In this document: one piece after another, positions 44,572-53,293 of the stretch
Layout of the letters: each line of letters starts with the position of its first letter
Position numbering within the stretch: position 1 is the first letter of the stretch
Assembly (NCBI RefSeq): GCF_003260995.1
Contig: NZ_CP030040.1
Coordinates: 928,578 to 992,577 of the forward strand
Direction: 5' to 3'
Source: Acetobacterium sp. KB-1
Lineage (GTDB): Bacteria; Bacillota; Clostridia; Eubacteriales; Eubacteriaceae
DNA: 64,000 nt
The notes under the pieces: generated by a model
Told to the model about the DNA's origin: nothing
Seen by the model: the letters and a program-made list of their open reading frames with translations, nothing else
The model's database searches: none
Translations under genes and position numbers: made by a program

Positions 44572-46308
44572 ATGCAAAGACTTGAATTAACATGGATTGG
44601 AAAAGGCGAAGAACCAAAGGTAGAACCTCGTATTCTTCTTCACGATTCATCAAAAGATTACGGCGACTCTGATACTGATAATATTTTAATACACGGAGAC
44701 AATCTGCTGGCTTTAAAAGCTTTAGAACAACAGTATTCGGGTCAAGTGAAATGTATCTACATCGACCCACCTTATAACACAGGTGAAGCATTTGATGAAT
44801 ATGATGATAACTTGGAGCATTCTATTTGGCTACATTTAATGTATAGTCGACTAAGCTTGCTGAAAAATTTACTGTCTGAGGACGGGGTTATTTTCGTACA
44901 GCTAAATGATGAAGAAATGAATTACTGTAAAGTCATAATGGATGAAATTTTTGGACGCAAAAATTTCATTAATTTAGTTGCCGTCAAAACCAAGAATTCT
45001 TCTGGTGCAAGTGGAGGCGGAGAAGATAGAAAGTTAAAGAAAAATATTGAATTTATTTTGTGCTATGGGAACCCAATGTTTAAGAAGTTTAATCCGGTGT
45101 ATACAACAACAGAACTCTCGAAATATTTGGAAAACATGCGTGAAAATGGAGTAAGTTTCAAGTATACAATGGTATTTACTAATCTTGGTGAGCGCACTTA
45201 CTATAAAACAATTATGGATGGCAGTGGAAATGACATTGTTATTTATGCTCATTCTGGATATGAGACGAAAAGTGTACGTCAGCTTGCTAAAGAAGATGAT
45301 ATTTCTGAAATTGAAGCATTTAACAAGTATTATGAGTATGTATGTACTACCGAAAACGCACAGACTTCTATTAGATCACGAGTCCAAGAAGCGACAGATA
45401 CTGAGGATAATTTGTATTCTATTGATTATTATCCTGTATCTGGACGCAATAAAGGAAAACTGACTACCGTTCATTTTGTCGGAAGAAACAAACGTCTTGT
45501 AAGTTGGTTTAAAAATGTATGTGTGAAGGAACGCGGATATATTTTTAAAAAAGAAAAAGTTGGTTCTCTTTGGAATGATCTTAACTGGAATAATGTTAAT
45601 CGAGAGGGTGGTGTCGTTTTCTCAGGGGGAAAGAAACCGGAAGTTTTGATCCAAAGAATTCTTGAATTAGCCACTGAACCGGGAGACATCGTGCTAGATA
45701 GTTTTTTAGGCTCAGGTACAACCGCTGCTGTGGCTTTAAAGATGAGACGTCGTTGGATTGGTATAGAAATGGGTAATCATGCGTATACCTTATGTCAACC
45801 AAGACTAAATAGTATTATAAACGGAACTGACGATACGGGGATCTCAAAAGATGCAGATTGGCAAGGTGGCAGTGGTTACAAGTTTTACGAACTTGCTCCT
45901 ACATTGATTATCAAGGATGGTCACGGCAATCCCGTCTTCTCTGATAAGTACAATGTGGAAATGTTAGTCGCTGCGGTCGCAAAACTAAACGGCTTTATCT
46001 ATTCGCCCGATGTTGAATGTTTCTGGAAACAGGGCATCTCACAGGGGAATAGCTATATTTATGTTACCACTCAATACCTTACAGCTAAAGAATTAGACGA
46101 CATCGCCCGCGACATGCCAGAATTTGAAAAGTTACTCATATGCGCACCAGCATTCGATACTGGACTTAGTAAACGCTACGAAAACATCGATGTGCGCAAA
46201 ATCCCGCAGTCTTTGCTTTCAAAATGCGAATACGGTGTGGAAAGCTATAACTTGAACATCGTAAATCCACCAGAGTTCAACGAGGAGGAATGTGATGATG
46301 TTGAATAG
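44572..46308 (+). CDS. mod: Type III restriction-modification methyltransferase (Mod)
   Basis: 578 residues; ATG follows ACGGAGG. DPPYNTG (65-71) precedes the AdoMet motif LDSFLGSGTTAAVAL (about 378), the beta-class order of type III Mod enzymes, which methylate adenine on one strand. The centre (about 125-340) is the target-recognition region. It carries GDNLLALKALEQQYSG and SEDGVIFVQLNDEE, typical of the family. Overlaps the Res gene by 14 bases. Recognition sequence cannot be predicted. Confidence 0.93.
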   Translation: MQRLELTWIGKGEEPKVEPRILLHDSSKDYGDSDTDNILIHGDNLLALKALEQQYSGQVKCIYIDPPYNTGEAFDEYDDNLEHSIWLHLMYSRLSLLKNLLSEDGVIFVQLNDEEMNYCKVIMDEIFGRKNFINLVAVKTKNSSGASGGGEDRKLKKNIEFILCYGNPMFKKFNPVYTTTELSKYLENMRENGVSFKYTMVFTNLGERTYYKTIMDGSGNDIVIYAHSGYETKSVRQLAKEDDISEIEAFNKYYEYVCTTENAQTSIRSRVQEATDTEDNLYSIDYYPVSGRNKGKLTTVHFVGRNKRLVSWFKNVCVKERGYIFKKEKVGSLWNDLNWNNVNREGGVVFSGGKKPEVLIQRILELATEPGDIVLDSFLGSGTTAAVALKMRRRWIGIEMGNHAYTLCQPRLNSIINGTDDTGISKDADWQGGSGYKFYELAPTLIIKDGHGNPVFSDKYNVEMLVAAVAKLNGFIYSPDVECFWKQGISQGNSYIYVTTQYLTAKELDDIARDMPEFEKLLICAPAFDTGLSKRYENIDVRKIPQSLLSKCEYGVESYNLNIVNPPEFNEEECDDVE

Positions 46309-49042
46309 TAATGCGAAATATATTAATAACCGTCTTGCCTTGCGTCCTCCTCAGAAAGAGAGCTTAGAGCGATTTCAACAGATTTGCGAAATTCTTTCTC
46401 TTTCAAAGGAATCAGAATTAGATATCGAACTGAGAAAAATCAAAGAGATATTCCCTACTCTGACTTCATTTGAACGCGATTTTCCTTCAATTTGTTTTGC
46501 GCTTGCTACAGGTATAGGGAAAACTAGATTAATGGGCGCCTTCATTGCCTATCAATACTATGAAAAAGGCATAAAAAATTTTTTCGTTTTGGCACCTAAT
46601 CTCACTATTTATAACAAGCTAAAGAAAGACTTGGGTGATCCGTCAAGCGGAAAATATGTTTTTGCTGGTTTAGACAAGTTTGTAACGCCTCCTCGTATCA
46701 TAGACGGAGACAACTATGCCGAATTTAGACAAGGCAAATTTGGTGTAAACGAGGTTATTATTAACATTTTCAATATTTCAAAGTTAAATTCCGAAAGTAA
46801 AACGGCAAACGGCAAGCCTGCTCGTATTAAGCGTCTAACTGAAGTTCTAGGAGAGTCGTATTTTTCTTATTTGCAAAACTTACCCGATCTCTGTGTTCTG
46901 ATGGATGAAAGTCATCATTACCACGCTGACCGTAGCTTTGATGTCATTAATGAGCTAAAACCAGTGTTAGGGATAGAACTCACAGCTACACCGCAAATAC
47001 AAAAGGGCACACGGAAAATCGATTTCAAAAATGTAGTTTATGAATATTCCCTTGCTCATGCCTTAAACGACGGTCTTTACGTTAAAGTGCCAGTTGTATT
47101 CACCAGAAAGGACTTCCGTCCGGAAGAATATACTCCAGAGCAACTTGATCATGAAAAATTAAACGATGGCATTCGACTGCATGAAGAAACAAAAAACCGT
47201 CTGGATGTTTATTCTAGAAGTACGGGCAAAACACTCGTTAAACCTTTTGTACTAGTTGTTGCGAAAGACATGGATCACTCTCGCCAAATTCGTGAATACT
47301 TGACTTCACCCGATTTCTTTCGTGGTTATTATAAAGACAAAGTATTGGAAATTAACTCAGCTCAACGAGGTGCTGAAAAAAATGAAAACATTGAACTACT
47401 TTTATCCTTAGAGAATCCCGAAAATCATATCGAAATTGTAGTCCATGTTAATATGCTTAAAGAAGGTTGGGACGTAACTAATCTATATACTATCATTCCT
47501 CTTCGGGCTTCTGCATCCGAAACCCTTACTGAACAAACAATTGGACGAGGCCTCCGTTTACCTTATGGACAAAGAACGGATGTTGATGAGGTTGACCGGT
47601 TATCAATTGTAAGTCATGATCGTTATGAAGACATTGTGCGACTTGCCAATAATCCAGATTCTTTGGTGCGACGTGTTTTTTATATCGATCAGAATGAGTC
47701 GAAAAATGAAGAACAACGTGAAACTGTAGAACTTCCAAGTACTTATGATGAGATAACGCAATCCTCGAGCTTTACTGAACAGCTGATTTTTACCATTCGG
47801 GAAACAGCTAGTCAGAACTATACTACTAGCAAGACTCCTGAACAAACCGTTCAGGTAGCTCGATTTGTTGCACACCTTGCGTCCAAATCAGTTATTGAAC
47901 TCGGAAAACAAGTTAAAACTTTTGATGCAACTAAGGACGAGGAAATAATGCATATGGTTCGCTCAAGTATCGTTGGTGAAACCATCCGCCAATTCCCGAC
48001 ATTCAAACTTAAACATGAGGATCTGGAAGTTGTAGTCGGTACTGCCATAGAAACCTGTGTACAAACACTTACTGACAAAGTAATTCCTATTCCACAAGGT
48101 GTAGTTCAACCTTTCACCGAGGTCAAACACGGATTCTATGACTTTACCTTGGATACTCGGAGTTTAGGATGGCACCCCTCCGATGATACACTTATCGGTA
48201 CTGAGCTACAGGACGGTGGTGAGACTTTCGAATACGAGACAGATCTCGCATTATTCCCCAAGGCCGATACAGTTGAAAATGAGATCGTACGACATATCAT
48301 CGTTCATGACAATATTGATTATAGTAGTTGCTCGGATCTCATTTATTCACTTATTGCTGATGCTAAACAGCACTTTTTGTCGTACTTAAATGCTGAAGAA
48401 ACGGAAAAGGTTATGCGTAATCGGCAACGAAGCCTATCTGAAACCATATATACCCAGATGAATCAGCATTTTTATAAAGAAGAAACGAGCTATCAAGCTT
48501 CCGGTATGAGACCCTTTACAAGAATAGAATCTGGTTTCGGGGGTAAATTTAAATCCGATGATCTCTATGATTTGCGTGCGGATATGCCTGCCTCCGACGT
48601 TAAATCAAAGGTGTTTAAAGGTTTTAATAAGGCCTGCCATACATTATACAAATTTGATAGCAACACAGAGCGTGTTTTCGCCATTGTCCTCGAGAACGAT
48701 ACGGCTGTATTAAAATGGCTGCGTCCCAGCGCAAAGCAATTTAACATCTACTACGGGCCTAGCGGGGCGAATAAATATGAACCGGACTTCATCGTTGAAA
48801 CAGCAGAGAGTATCTATATGGTGGAAACAAAAGCTTCAAACGAAATAAGTAGCAAGGTTGTAAAAGAAAAGACCATTGCCGCGATTGAATATTGTCGTGC
48901 AGTTTCGGAGTGGAATTCTAGGAACGGCGGTAAACAATGGATTTATGCTCTAGTATCACATGACCAGGTTCGTTTACAATCTAGTTTCATGTATCTGATG
49001 AAAAATCACGTAAGGCCTGAACAACTGATGCTGGAGTTGTAG
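46295..49042 (+). CDS. res: Type III restriction endonuclease (Res)
   Basis: About 915 residues. GAGGAGG (46282-46288) is best placed for ATG 46295 or 46298; GTG 46292 is also possible. Helicase motifs: Walker A ATGIGKT (72-78), DESH in LMDESHHYHA, LTATPQI and EQTIGRGLRLPYG. The C-terminal nuclease shows PDFIVETAESIYMVETK, the PD-(D/E)XK core. With Mod it forms a complex that moves along DNA and cuts after meeting a second unmodified site. All key residues are present, so it should be active. Confidence 0.93.
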   Translation: MMLNSNAKYINNRLALRPPQKESLERFQQICEILSLSKESELDIELRKIKEIFPTLTSFERDFPSICFALATGIGKTRLMGAFIAYQYYEKGIKNFFVLAPNLTIYNKLKKDLGDPSSGKYVFAGLDKFVTPPRIIDGDNYAEFRQGKFGVNEVIINIFNISKLNSESKTANGKPARIKRLTEVLGESYFSYLQNLPDLCVLMDESHHYHADRSFDVINELKPVLGIELTATPQIQKGTRKIDFKNVVYEYSLAHALNDGLYVKVPVVFTRKDFRPEEYTPEQLDHEKLNDGIRLHEETKNRLDVYSRSTGKTLVKPFVLVVAKDMDHSRQIREYLTSPDFFRGYYKDKVLEINSAQRGAEKNENIELLLSLENPENHIEIVVHVNMLKEGWDVTNLYTIIPLRASASETLTEQTIGRGLRLPYGQRTDVDEVDRLSIVSHDRYEDIVRLANNPDSLVRRVFYIDQNESKNEEQRETVELPSTYDEITQSSSFTEQLIFTIRETASQNYTTSKTPEQTVQVARFVAHLASKSVIELGKQVKTFDATKDEEIMHMVRSSIVGETIRQFPTFKLKHEDLEVVVGTAIETCVQTLTDKVIPIPQGVVQPFTEVKHGFYDFTLDTRSLGWHPSDDTLIGTELQDGGETFEYETDLALFPKADTVENEIVRHIIVHDNIDYSSCSDLIYSLIADAKQHFLSYLNAEETEKVMRNRQRSLSETIYTQMNQHFYKEETSYQASGMRPFTRIESGFGGKFKSDDLYDLRADMPASDVKSKVFKGFNKACHTLYKFDSNTERVFAIVLENDTAVLKWLRPSAKQFNIYYGPSGANKYEPDFIVETAESIYMVETKASNEISSKVVKEKTIAAIEYCRAVSEWNSRNGGKQWIYALVSHDQVRLQSSFMYLMKNHVRPEQLMLEL

Positions 49043-49106
49043 TTAAGAAAAAATTCATTCAAAGCTTTATGAGGTTATATTAATTATGATTATGGAGAAT
49101 TGATTT

Positions 49107-49943
49107 ATGGCAAAAATCACAGATATTGAAAAGGGTGCGTTCCTAAGCTTATTTAATCGCGGTGGTTATGTACTTAATTTTTCTACGGATTCATTCGATG
49201 TGTTCACACAAAAAAGTGTTGGTCGTGCTTTATGCAACTACTATGGATTATCGAAAGGAAAATCTTTAACTACTTATGTTAATGAAGCCGGTGAAAGTGA
49301 CGTAATTAAGCTATTTAAGGATCTGCTTAAATATTATGAAAACAACTATCAATCTGAGATAAATGATGAAGATTTTTATTGTAGTGGATCAAAGAAAGAA
49401 TATCAAACACATTATAAAGAATGCTTAACGATCATGCATAGAATTGAAGACAACATAACTTCATTTAAAGATGCTGGAAATGTATTAAAAGAGAAATTTT
49501 CAAGTGATTACATTTCTATGCAAATCGACTGTATGCTAAAAATGCAATATGAAAATCCAACAGAAGCTATCGGAAAGTCAAAAGAATTTATTGAAAGCTG
49601 CTGTAAAACCATACTTGAAGGAGGCGAAAAAACTATTGAAAAAGATTGGAGTGTTAGTCAATTAGTTAAAGCAACTATGAAGTTCCTGGAGATCGCCACT
49701 GATAATGTCGATGACAACACGTCTGAAAGTAAAACAGTTAAAGCGATTTTAGGGAATCTTCATGGAATAGCTGGAAATATCGCTGAGCTAAGAAATGCAT
49801 ACGGAAGCGGCCATGGCAAAAGCGCTAGTTACATAGGATTAACTGTACGCCATGCAAAATTGGCTGTTGGGGGAAGTATTACTCTTGTTAACTACTTGTG
49901 GGATACTTATGAGTGGAGAAAAGAAAAGGGACGTATAAATTAG
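49107..49943 (+). CDS. Abortive-infection (Abi_C) domain protein
   Basis: 278 residues; ATG follows TGGAGA. The C-terminal about 110 residues match Abi_C: KATMKFLEIATDN..., VKAILGNLHGIAGNIAELRNAYGSGHG, LTVRHAKLAVGGSITLVNYLWDTY, with the diagnostic YGSGHG and RHAKLAV. N-terminal part unknown. It is the last plus-strand gene, 64 bases after Res, and probably part of the same operon. Such proteins accompany restriction systems, perhaps as a backup that stops growth of infected cells. Confidence 0.82.
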   Translation: MAKITDIEKGAFLSLFNRGGYVLNFSTDSFDVFTQKSVGRALCNYYGLSKGKSLTTYVNEAGESDVIKLFKDLLKYYENNYQSEINDEDFYCSGSKKEYQTHYKECLTIMHRIEDNITSFKDAGNVLKEKFSSDYISMQIDCMLKMQYENPTEAIGKSKEFIESCCKTILEGGEKTIEKDWSVSQLVKATMKFLEIATDNVDDNTSESKTVKAILGNLHGIAGNIAELRNAYGSGHGKSASYIGLTVRHAKLAVGGSITLVNYLWDTYEWRKEKGRIN

Positions 49944-50002
49944 AGTTAAAGCTCCTATTGGAAGAAAAAATTGTTAGGAGTGGATTTCATAAATTTCCAA
50001 AA

Positions 50003-50067
50003 TGCACACCCCTATTAAAAAATGCACCCTTTTGCACACCCCTACTCTGTAGAAAATATTTTCTACA
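50003..50067. repeat. Direct repeats and perfect 20-bp palindrome next to ssrA
   Basis: TGCACACCCCTA occurs at 50003-50014 and 50033-50044, with a partial copy TGCACCC at 50023-50029. A perfect palindrome TGTAGAAAAT/ATTTTCTACA fills 50048-50067. This non-coding junction separates the last defence gene from the ssrA terminator. It may be an integration-end, iteron or protein-binding site. Confidence 0.6.
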
Positions 50068-50168
50068 CATGGAATTTGAATATAGGTTTCGACTTTCAAA
50101 TCTTTTATTTTCATCAAAATTTCATCAGCTCTGAAACCCCTTTGTAAAGCCATTTGAACCACAAAACA

Positions 50169-50197
50169 AAAGGCCACCTCATCACAAGGTGGCCTTT
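50169..50197 (-). terminator. ssrA terminator
   Basis: Perfect stem AAAGGCCACC/GGTGGCCTTT (50169-50178 and 50188-50197) with TTTTGTTTTG on the minus strand, 28 bases after ssrA. It marks where native host DNA resumes. Confidence 0.85.
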
Positions 50198-50224
50198 AAT
50201 GGTATTAATTTCTACGTACTATTT

Positions 50225-50623
50225 TGGTGGAGGCGAGGGGAGTCGAACCCCTGTCCGAAAATCCATTCACAGGAGCTTCTCCGAGTGCAGTCATTGTTTA
50301 TTTTCTCATTCCCCTCATTCTCCAATGACATAGAAAAAGAGGAACCAGCCTCTTGATCGTTAATGGTGCGAGACACTACCAAAAACGGTTCCCTGCTTCA
50401 ATGAACGCCTTAAGCCAAAACCACAGGTTGAGATGGGAGGCGTGCAGCATTAATTATGCTGCGAAGTCTTAGTATTAAACTTTAGAGCGTATTACGCTGC
50501 TAAAGCTAACCCGTAACTTTTTTCTGTTTTTGCGTTTATATTTATGCGCCATTTTTAACGATGATTGGCAACATCGACTCGCTACTCAAGCTTCAAAACC
50601 CCCGTCGAAACCAGTACGCCCCC
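50225..50623 (-). ncRNA. ssrA: tmRNA (ssrA)
   Basis: 5' end GGGGGCGTACTGG with TTCGACGGGGG; 3' end CAGGGGTTCGACTCCCCT-CGCCTCCACCA with encoded CCA (50227-50225). The acceptor stem pairs GGGGGCG with CGCCTCC. The tag frame at 50533-50492 reads AKTEKSYGLALAA then TAA, so stalled products get the -ALAA degradation signal. About 399 nt, slightly longer than usual. The 3' end faces the mobile region; ssrA 3' ends are frequent integration targets, but no duplicate of this end was found in the window. Confidence 0.96.
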
Positions 50624-50633
50624 AAATAATTAA

Positions 50634-51092
50634 CTAGCCATTATGCCGCATACTTTTTTGAATCCGTCGGTCAGAATCCCGCTCGGCAATGGCGTGTCGC
50701 TTATCATAAAGCTTCTTGCCTTTGGCCAAAGCCAGTTCCATTTTAACCCGACCATCTTTAAAGTAAAGCGTCAGTGGCACCAGAGTGTAGCCTTCCCGTT
50801 GCTTCAGCCCAACCAGTTTTCTAATCTGCTGTTTATGCATCAGGAGCTTACGAATGCGCAAAGGATCTTTATTATAAATATTCCCCTGCTCATAAGGATC
50901 AATATGCATCTGATAAACGAAAATCTCGCCATTATAGATATCGGCAAAACTTTCCTTCAGGCTGACTTTTCCGCCTCGGATGGATTTCACTTCCGTCCCG
51001 GCCAAAACCAGACCCACCTCATAGGTATCTTCAATGGCAAAATCATGACGTGCTTTTCTATTTTTGGCCACAATTTTAATATTTTCTCCCAT
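50634..51092 (-). CDS. smpB: SsrA-binding protein SmpB
   Basis: 152 residues from ATG 51092 (AGAGGAG upstream). [27 protein letters not shown] and [20 protein letters not shown] are family signatures; the C-terminal basic tail enters the ribosomal A site with tmRNA. It lies ten bases before ssrA, so the pair is adjacent and probably co-transcribed, as in many Firmicutes. Confidence 0.97.
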   Translation of the reverse strand: MGENIKIVAKNRKARHDFAIEDTYEVGLVLAGTEVKSIRGGKVSLKESFADIYNGEIFVYQMHIDPYEQGNIYNKDPLRIRKLLMHKQQIRKLVGLKQREGYTLVPLTLYFKDGRVKMELALAKGKKLYDKRHAIAERDSDRRIQKSMRHNG

Positions 51093-51144
51093 GTGCAACT
51101 CCTCTGTTCTTAGCTAGTTTTTTATTATAGCATAGTTTTCTTAA

Positions 51145-53277
51145 TTATTCAACAGGTTCAAAATCGATTTGTTTGGAACTCACGTCGGCCTTTGCCACTT
51201 TTATTCTGATTTCCTGGCCTAGTCTGAATATTTTTCCCCGATGCTCTCCAATATGCTGATGGAGTTCAGGGTCATAGTTGTAGAAATCATCTTTTAGATC
51301 CTGGAGCCGGACTAACCCTTCGATGGTATTTTCCAGTTCAACAAAAAAACCGAAGGAGGTAACGCCACTGATTCGACCGGTAAATTCTTCCTCCAGGTGC
51401 CGCGTCATATATTCGGTCATCTTGAGCTTGGTAATTTCCCGTTCAATGTTTTCGGAGCGACGCTCTGTTTCCGAGGCTTGTTTAGCAACAGATTCAATGT
51501 TCGCTTCCAGATAATCCAGGGACTTTTTGTTAATTTTACCGGCAATTGCCTTCGCTAAATAGCGATGGACAAACAAATCCGGGTAGCGCCTTATCGGTGA
51601 AGTAAAGTGAGTATAGAAGCTTGCTCCCAGGGCATAATGGCCCAGATTGTGTCCCTCATAAACAGCCTGTTGCATGGTTCGGAGCATCAGCAAGGTGATG
51701 ACCCGCTCTTCATTTTTACCGGCAATATTGGTAACCAGTTGCTGGAAATCGTGGCCCGATGGGACCTGATCATCGTTTTTTCCCAGTTTAAACCCATATC
51801 GATTGATAAAGGTTCGAAAAGCTGCCAGTTTTTCCGGATGCGGCTCGGGATGGTTTCTAAAAATAAAAGGGGCATCCAGTTTGGATACATGTTCAGCAAT
51901 GGTTTCATTACAGACCAGCATAAACTCTTCAATAATACGATGCGATATTAGTCGTTCATCAATGATGACCTCCTCCGGAAAACCGAGTTTATCCAATATA
52001 ATCTTGGCTTCAGGAAAGTCAAAATTGATGGCGCCCCGATTTAGCCGGCGTTTCACACGCAGAATTTCGTGGAGTTCCTCCATTAAGACCAGATCCGATC
52101 GAAACGGTTTTAGATCAGCCGCCTTATCGATTCGATCTTCCAGTAAGGCATCGACTTTTTTATAAGTCATCCGGGCTTTGGAACAGATTACTGATTTAAA
52201 AATATCATAATCCACCACCTGACCGTTTTTGTCGATTTCCATTTCACAACTGAAGGTTAGCCGGTCCTTGTTTGGCACCAGACTACAGACGTCATTAGAA
52301 AGTTTAAAAGGCAACATCGGGACCACCCGATCGACCACATAGACGCTGGTACCACGATCCAATGCAGATTTATCAATCTCACTGCCCTGTCGGACATAAT
52401 GGCTGACATCGGCAATATGAACGCTTAGTACAAAGTTACCATTTTTCTTTTTCCGGATCGATACCGCGTCATCATAGTCCTTGGCATCATCACCATCAAT
52501 GGTAAAGATCTGCTCGTCCCGGAGATCTTTTCGCTTTTTTAGTTCTTCAGAGCCAATCCGGTCATTTATCTGATTCGTTTCCCGCTCCACATCCGTTGTA
52601 AAATCCATGGGGATATCATATCCTTTCAATACAGAAAGAATGTCAATACCCGGTTCATCTTCATTTCCCAAAATTTCCAGGATTTCTCCTTCCGGATTTT
52701 TTCCCACATCCGACCACGAGACAATCTGGGCAACCACCTTATCACCGTTAATCGCCTTCTTACCCCGGCGTTCGGGAATAAAAATGTCCTTACAAAGGCG
52801 ATCATTATCCGGTACTACAAAACCGAAGCCCTTGCCCTTTTCATAACGTCCAATAATTTTTTTATGACCCCGGTCAATGATTTCCACCACTTCCCCTTCT
52901 GGTCTTTTATCCCCCGGTTTGGAGGTAAGTCGCACCCAGACCGTGTCCATATCCAGAGCACCATGGAGATACTTTTCAGGAATAAACACATCTTCAGAAA
53001 AAATAGTATAGTCAGGAATAACAAAACCAAAACCACGCTGATTGCCGCGAAGGACTCCTACAATTTTGGGGCAATCATCGGTTTTCTGATAGCACCCGTT
53101 ACTATCTTTTTCAACTTTAGCTTTTATTTCAAGCTCTTTCAGGACATGAGACAGCATCTGTCGATCCTTCTTTTTTGAAAGACCGATAAAGTCCGACAAT
53201 TGATCAAAGGTCATATTCCGATATTTTTTGTCATTCATTAAACGTCTAACAATCCGTTTTAATTCTTTGGTTTTCAT
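51145..53277 (-). CDS. rnr: Ribonuclease R
   Basis: 710 residues from ATG 53277 (GGAGAAAAT upstream). N-terminal helix-turn-helix, two cold-shock domains (GVLRGNQRGFGFVIPD; IIGRYEKGKGFGFVVPD), RNB catalytic domain with DGDDAKDYDDAVSI (metal-binding Asp cluster) and a C-terminal S1 domain (EEFTGRISGVTSFGFFVEL). A 3'-5' exoribonuclease; it degrades structured RNA and also the faulty mRNA released by tmRNA, which explains its link with smpB/ssrA. Confidence 0.96.
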   Translation of the reverse strand: MKTKELKRIVRRLMNDKKYRNMTFDQLSDFIGLSKKKDRQMLSHVLKELEIKAKVEKDSNGCYQKTDDCPKIVGVLRGNQRGFGFVIPDYTIFSEDVFIPEKYLHGALDMDTVWVRLTSKPGDKRPEGEVVEIIDRGHKKIIGRYEKGKGFGFVVPDNDRLCKDIFIPERRGKKAINGDKVVAQIVSWSDVGKNPEGEILEILGNEDEPGIDILSVLKGYDIPMDFTTDVERETNQINDRIGSEELKKRKDLRDEQIFTIDGDDAKDYDDAVSIRKKKNGNFVLSVHIADVSHYVRQGSEIDKSALDRGTSVYVVDRVVPMLPFKLSNDVCSLVPNKDRLTFSCEMEIDKNGQVVDYDIFKSVICSKARMTYKKVDALLEDRIDKAADLKPFRSDLVLMEELHEILRVKRRLNRGAINFDFPEAKIILDKLGFPEEVIIDERLISHRIIEEFMLVCNETIAEHVSKLDAPFIFRNHPEPHPEKLAAFRTFINRYGFKLGKNDDQVPSGHDFQQLVTNIAGKNEERVITLLMLRTMQQAVYEGHNLGHYALGASFYTHFTSPIRRYPDLFVHRYLAKAIAGKINKKSLDYLEANIESVAKQASETERRSENIEREITKLKMTEYMTRHLEEEFTGRISGVTSFGFFVELENTIEGLVRLQDLKDDFYNYDPELHQHIGEHRGKIFRLGQEIRIKVAKADVSSKQIDFEPVE

Positions 53278-53293
53278 ATTTTCTCCGATCACC

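Noticed and set aside
41711-49042. DISARM system
   Set aside because: Only the SNF2 (DrmD-like) motor resembles DISARM. There is no DrmA, DrmB or DrmC, and the methyltransferase and nuclease are type III Mod and Res.
50001-50045. CRISPR array
   Set aside because: Only two full 12-base repeats plus one partial copy, with uneven 8-18-base gaps and no cas genes in the window.
50225-50260. ssrA 3' end as attR of the prophage
   Set aside because: No second copy of the ssrA 3' sequence was seen near the left edge, and the integrases are serine recombinases, which usually do not use tmRNA genes. Left open rather than claimed.
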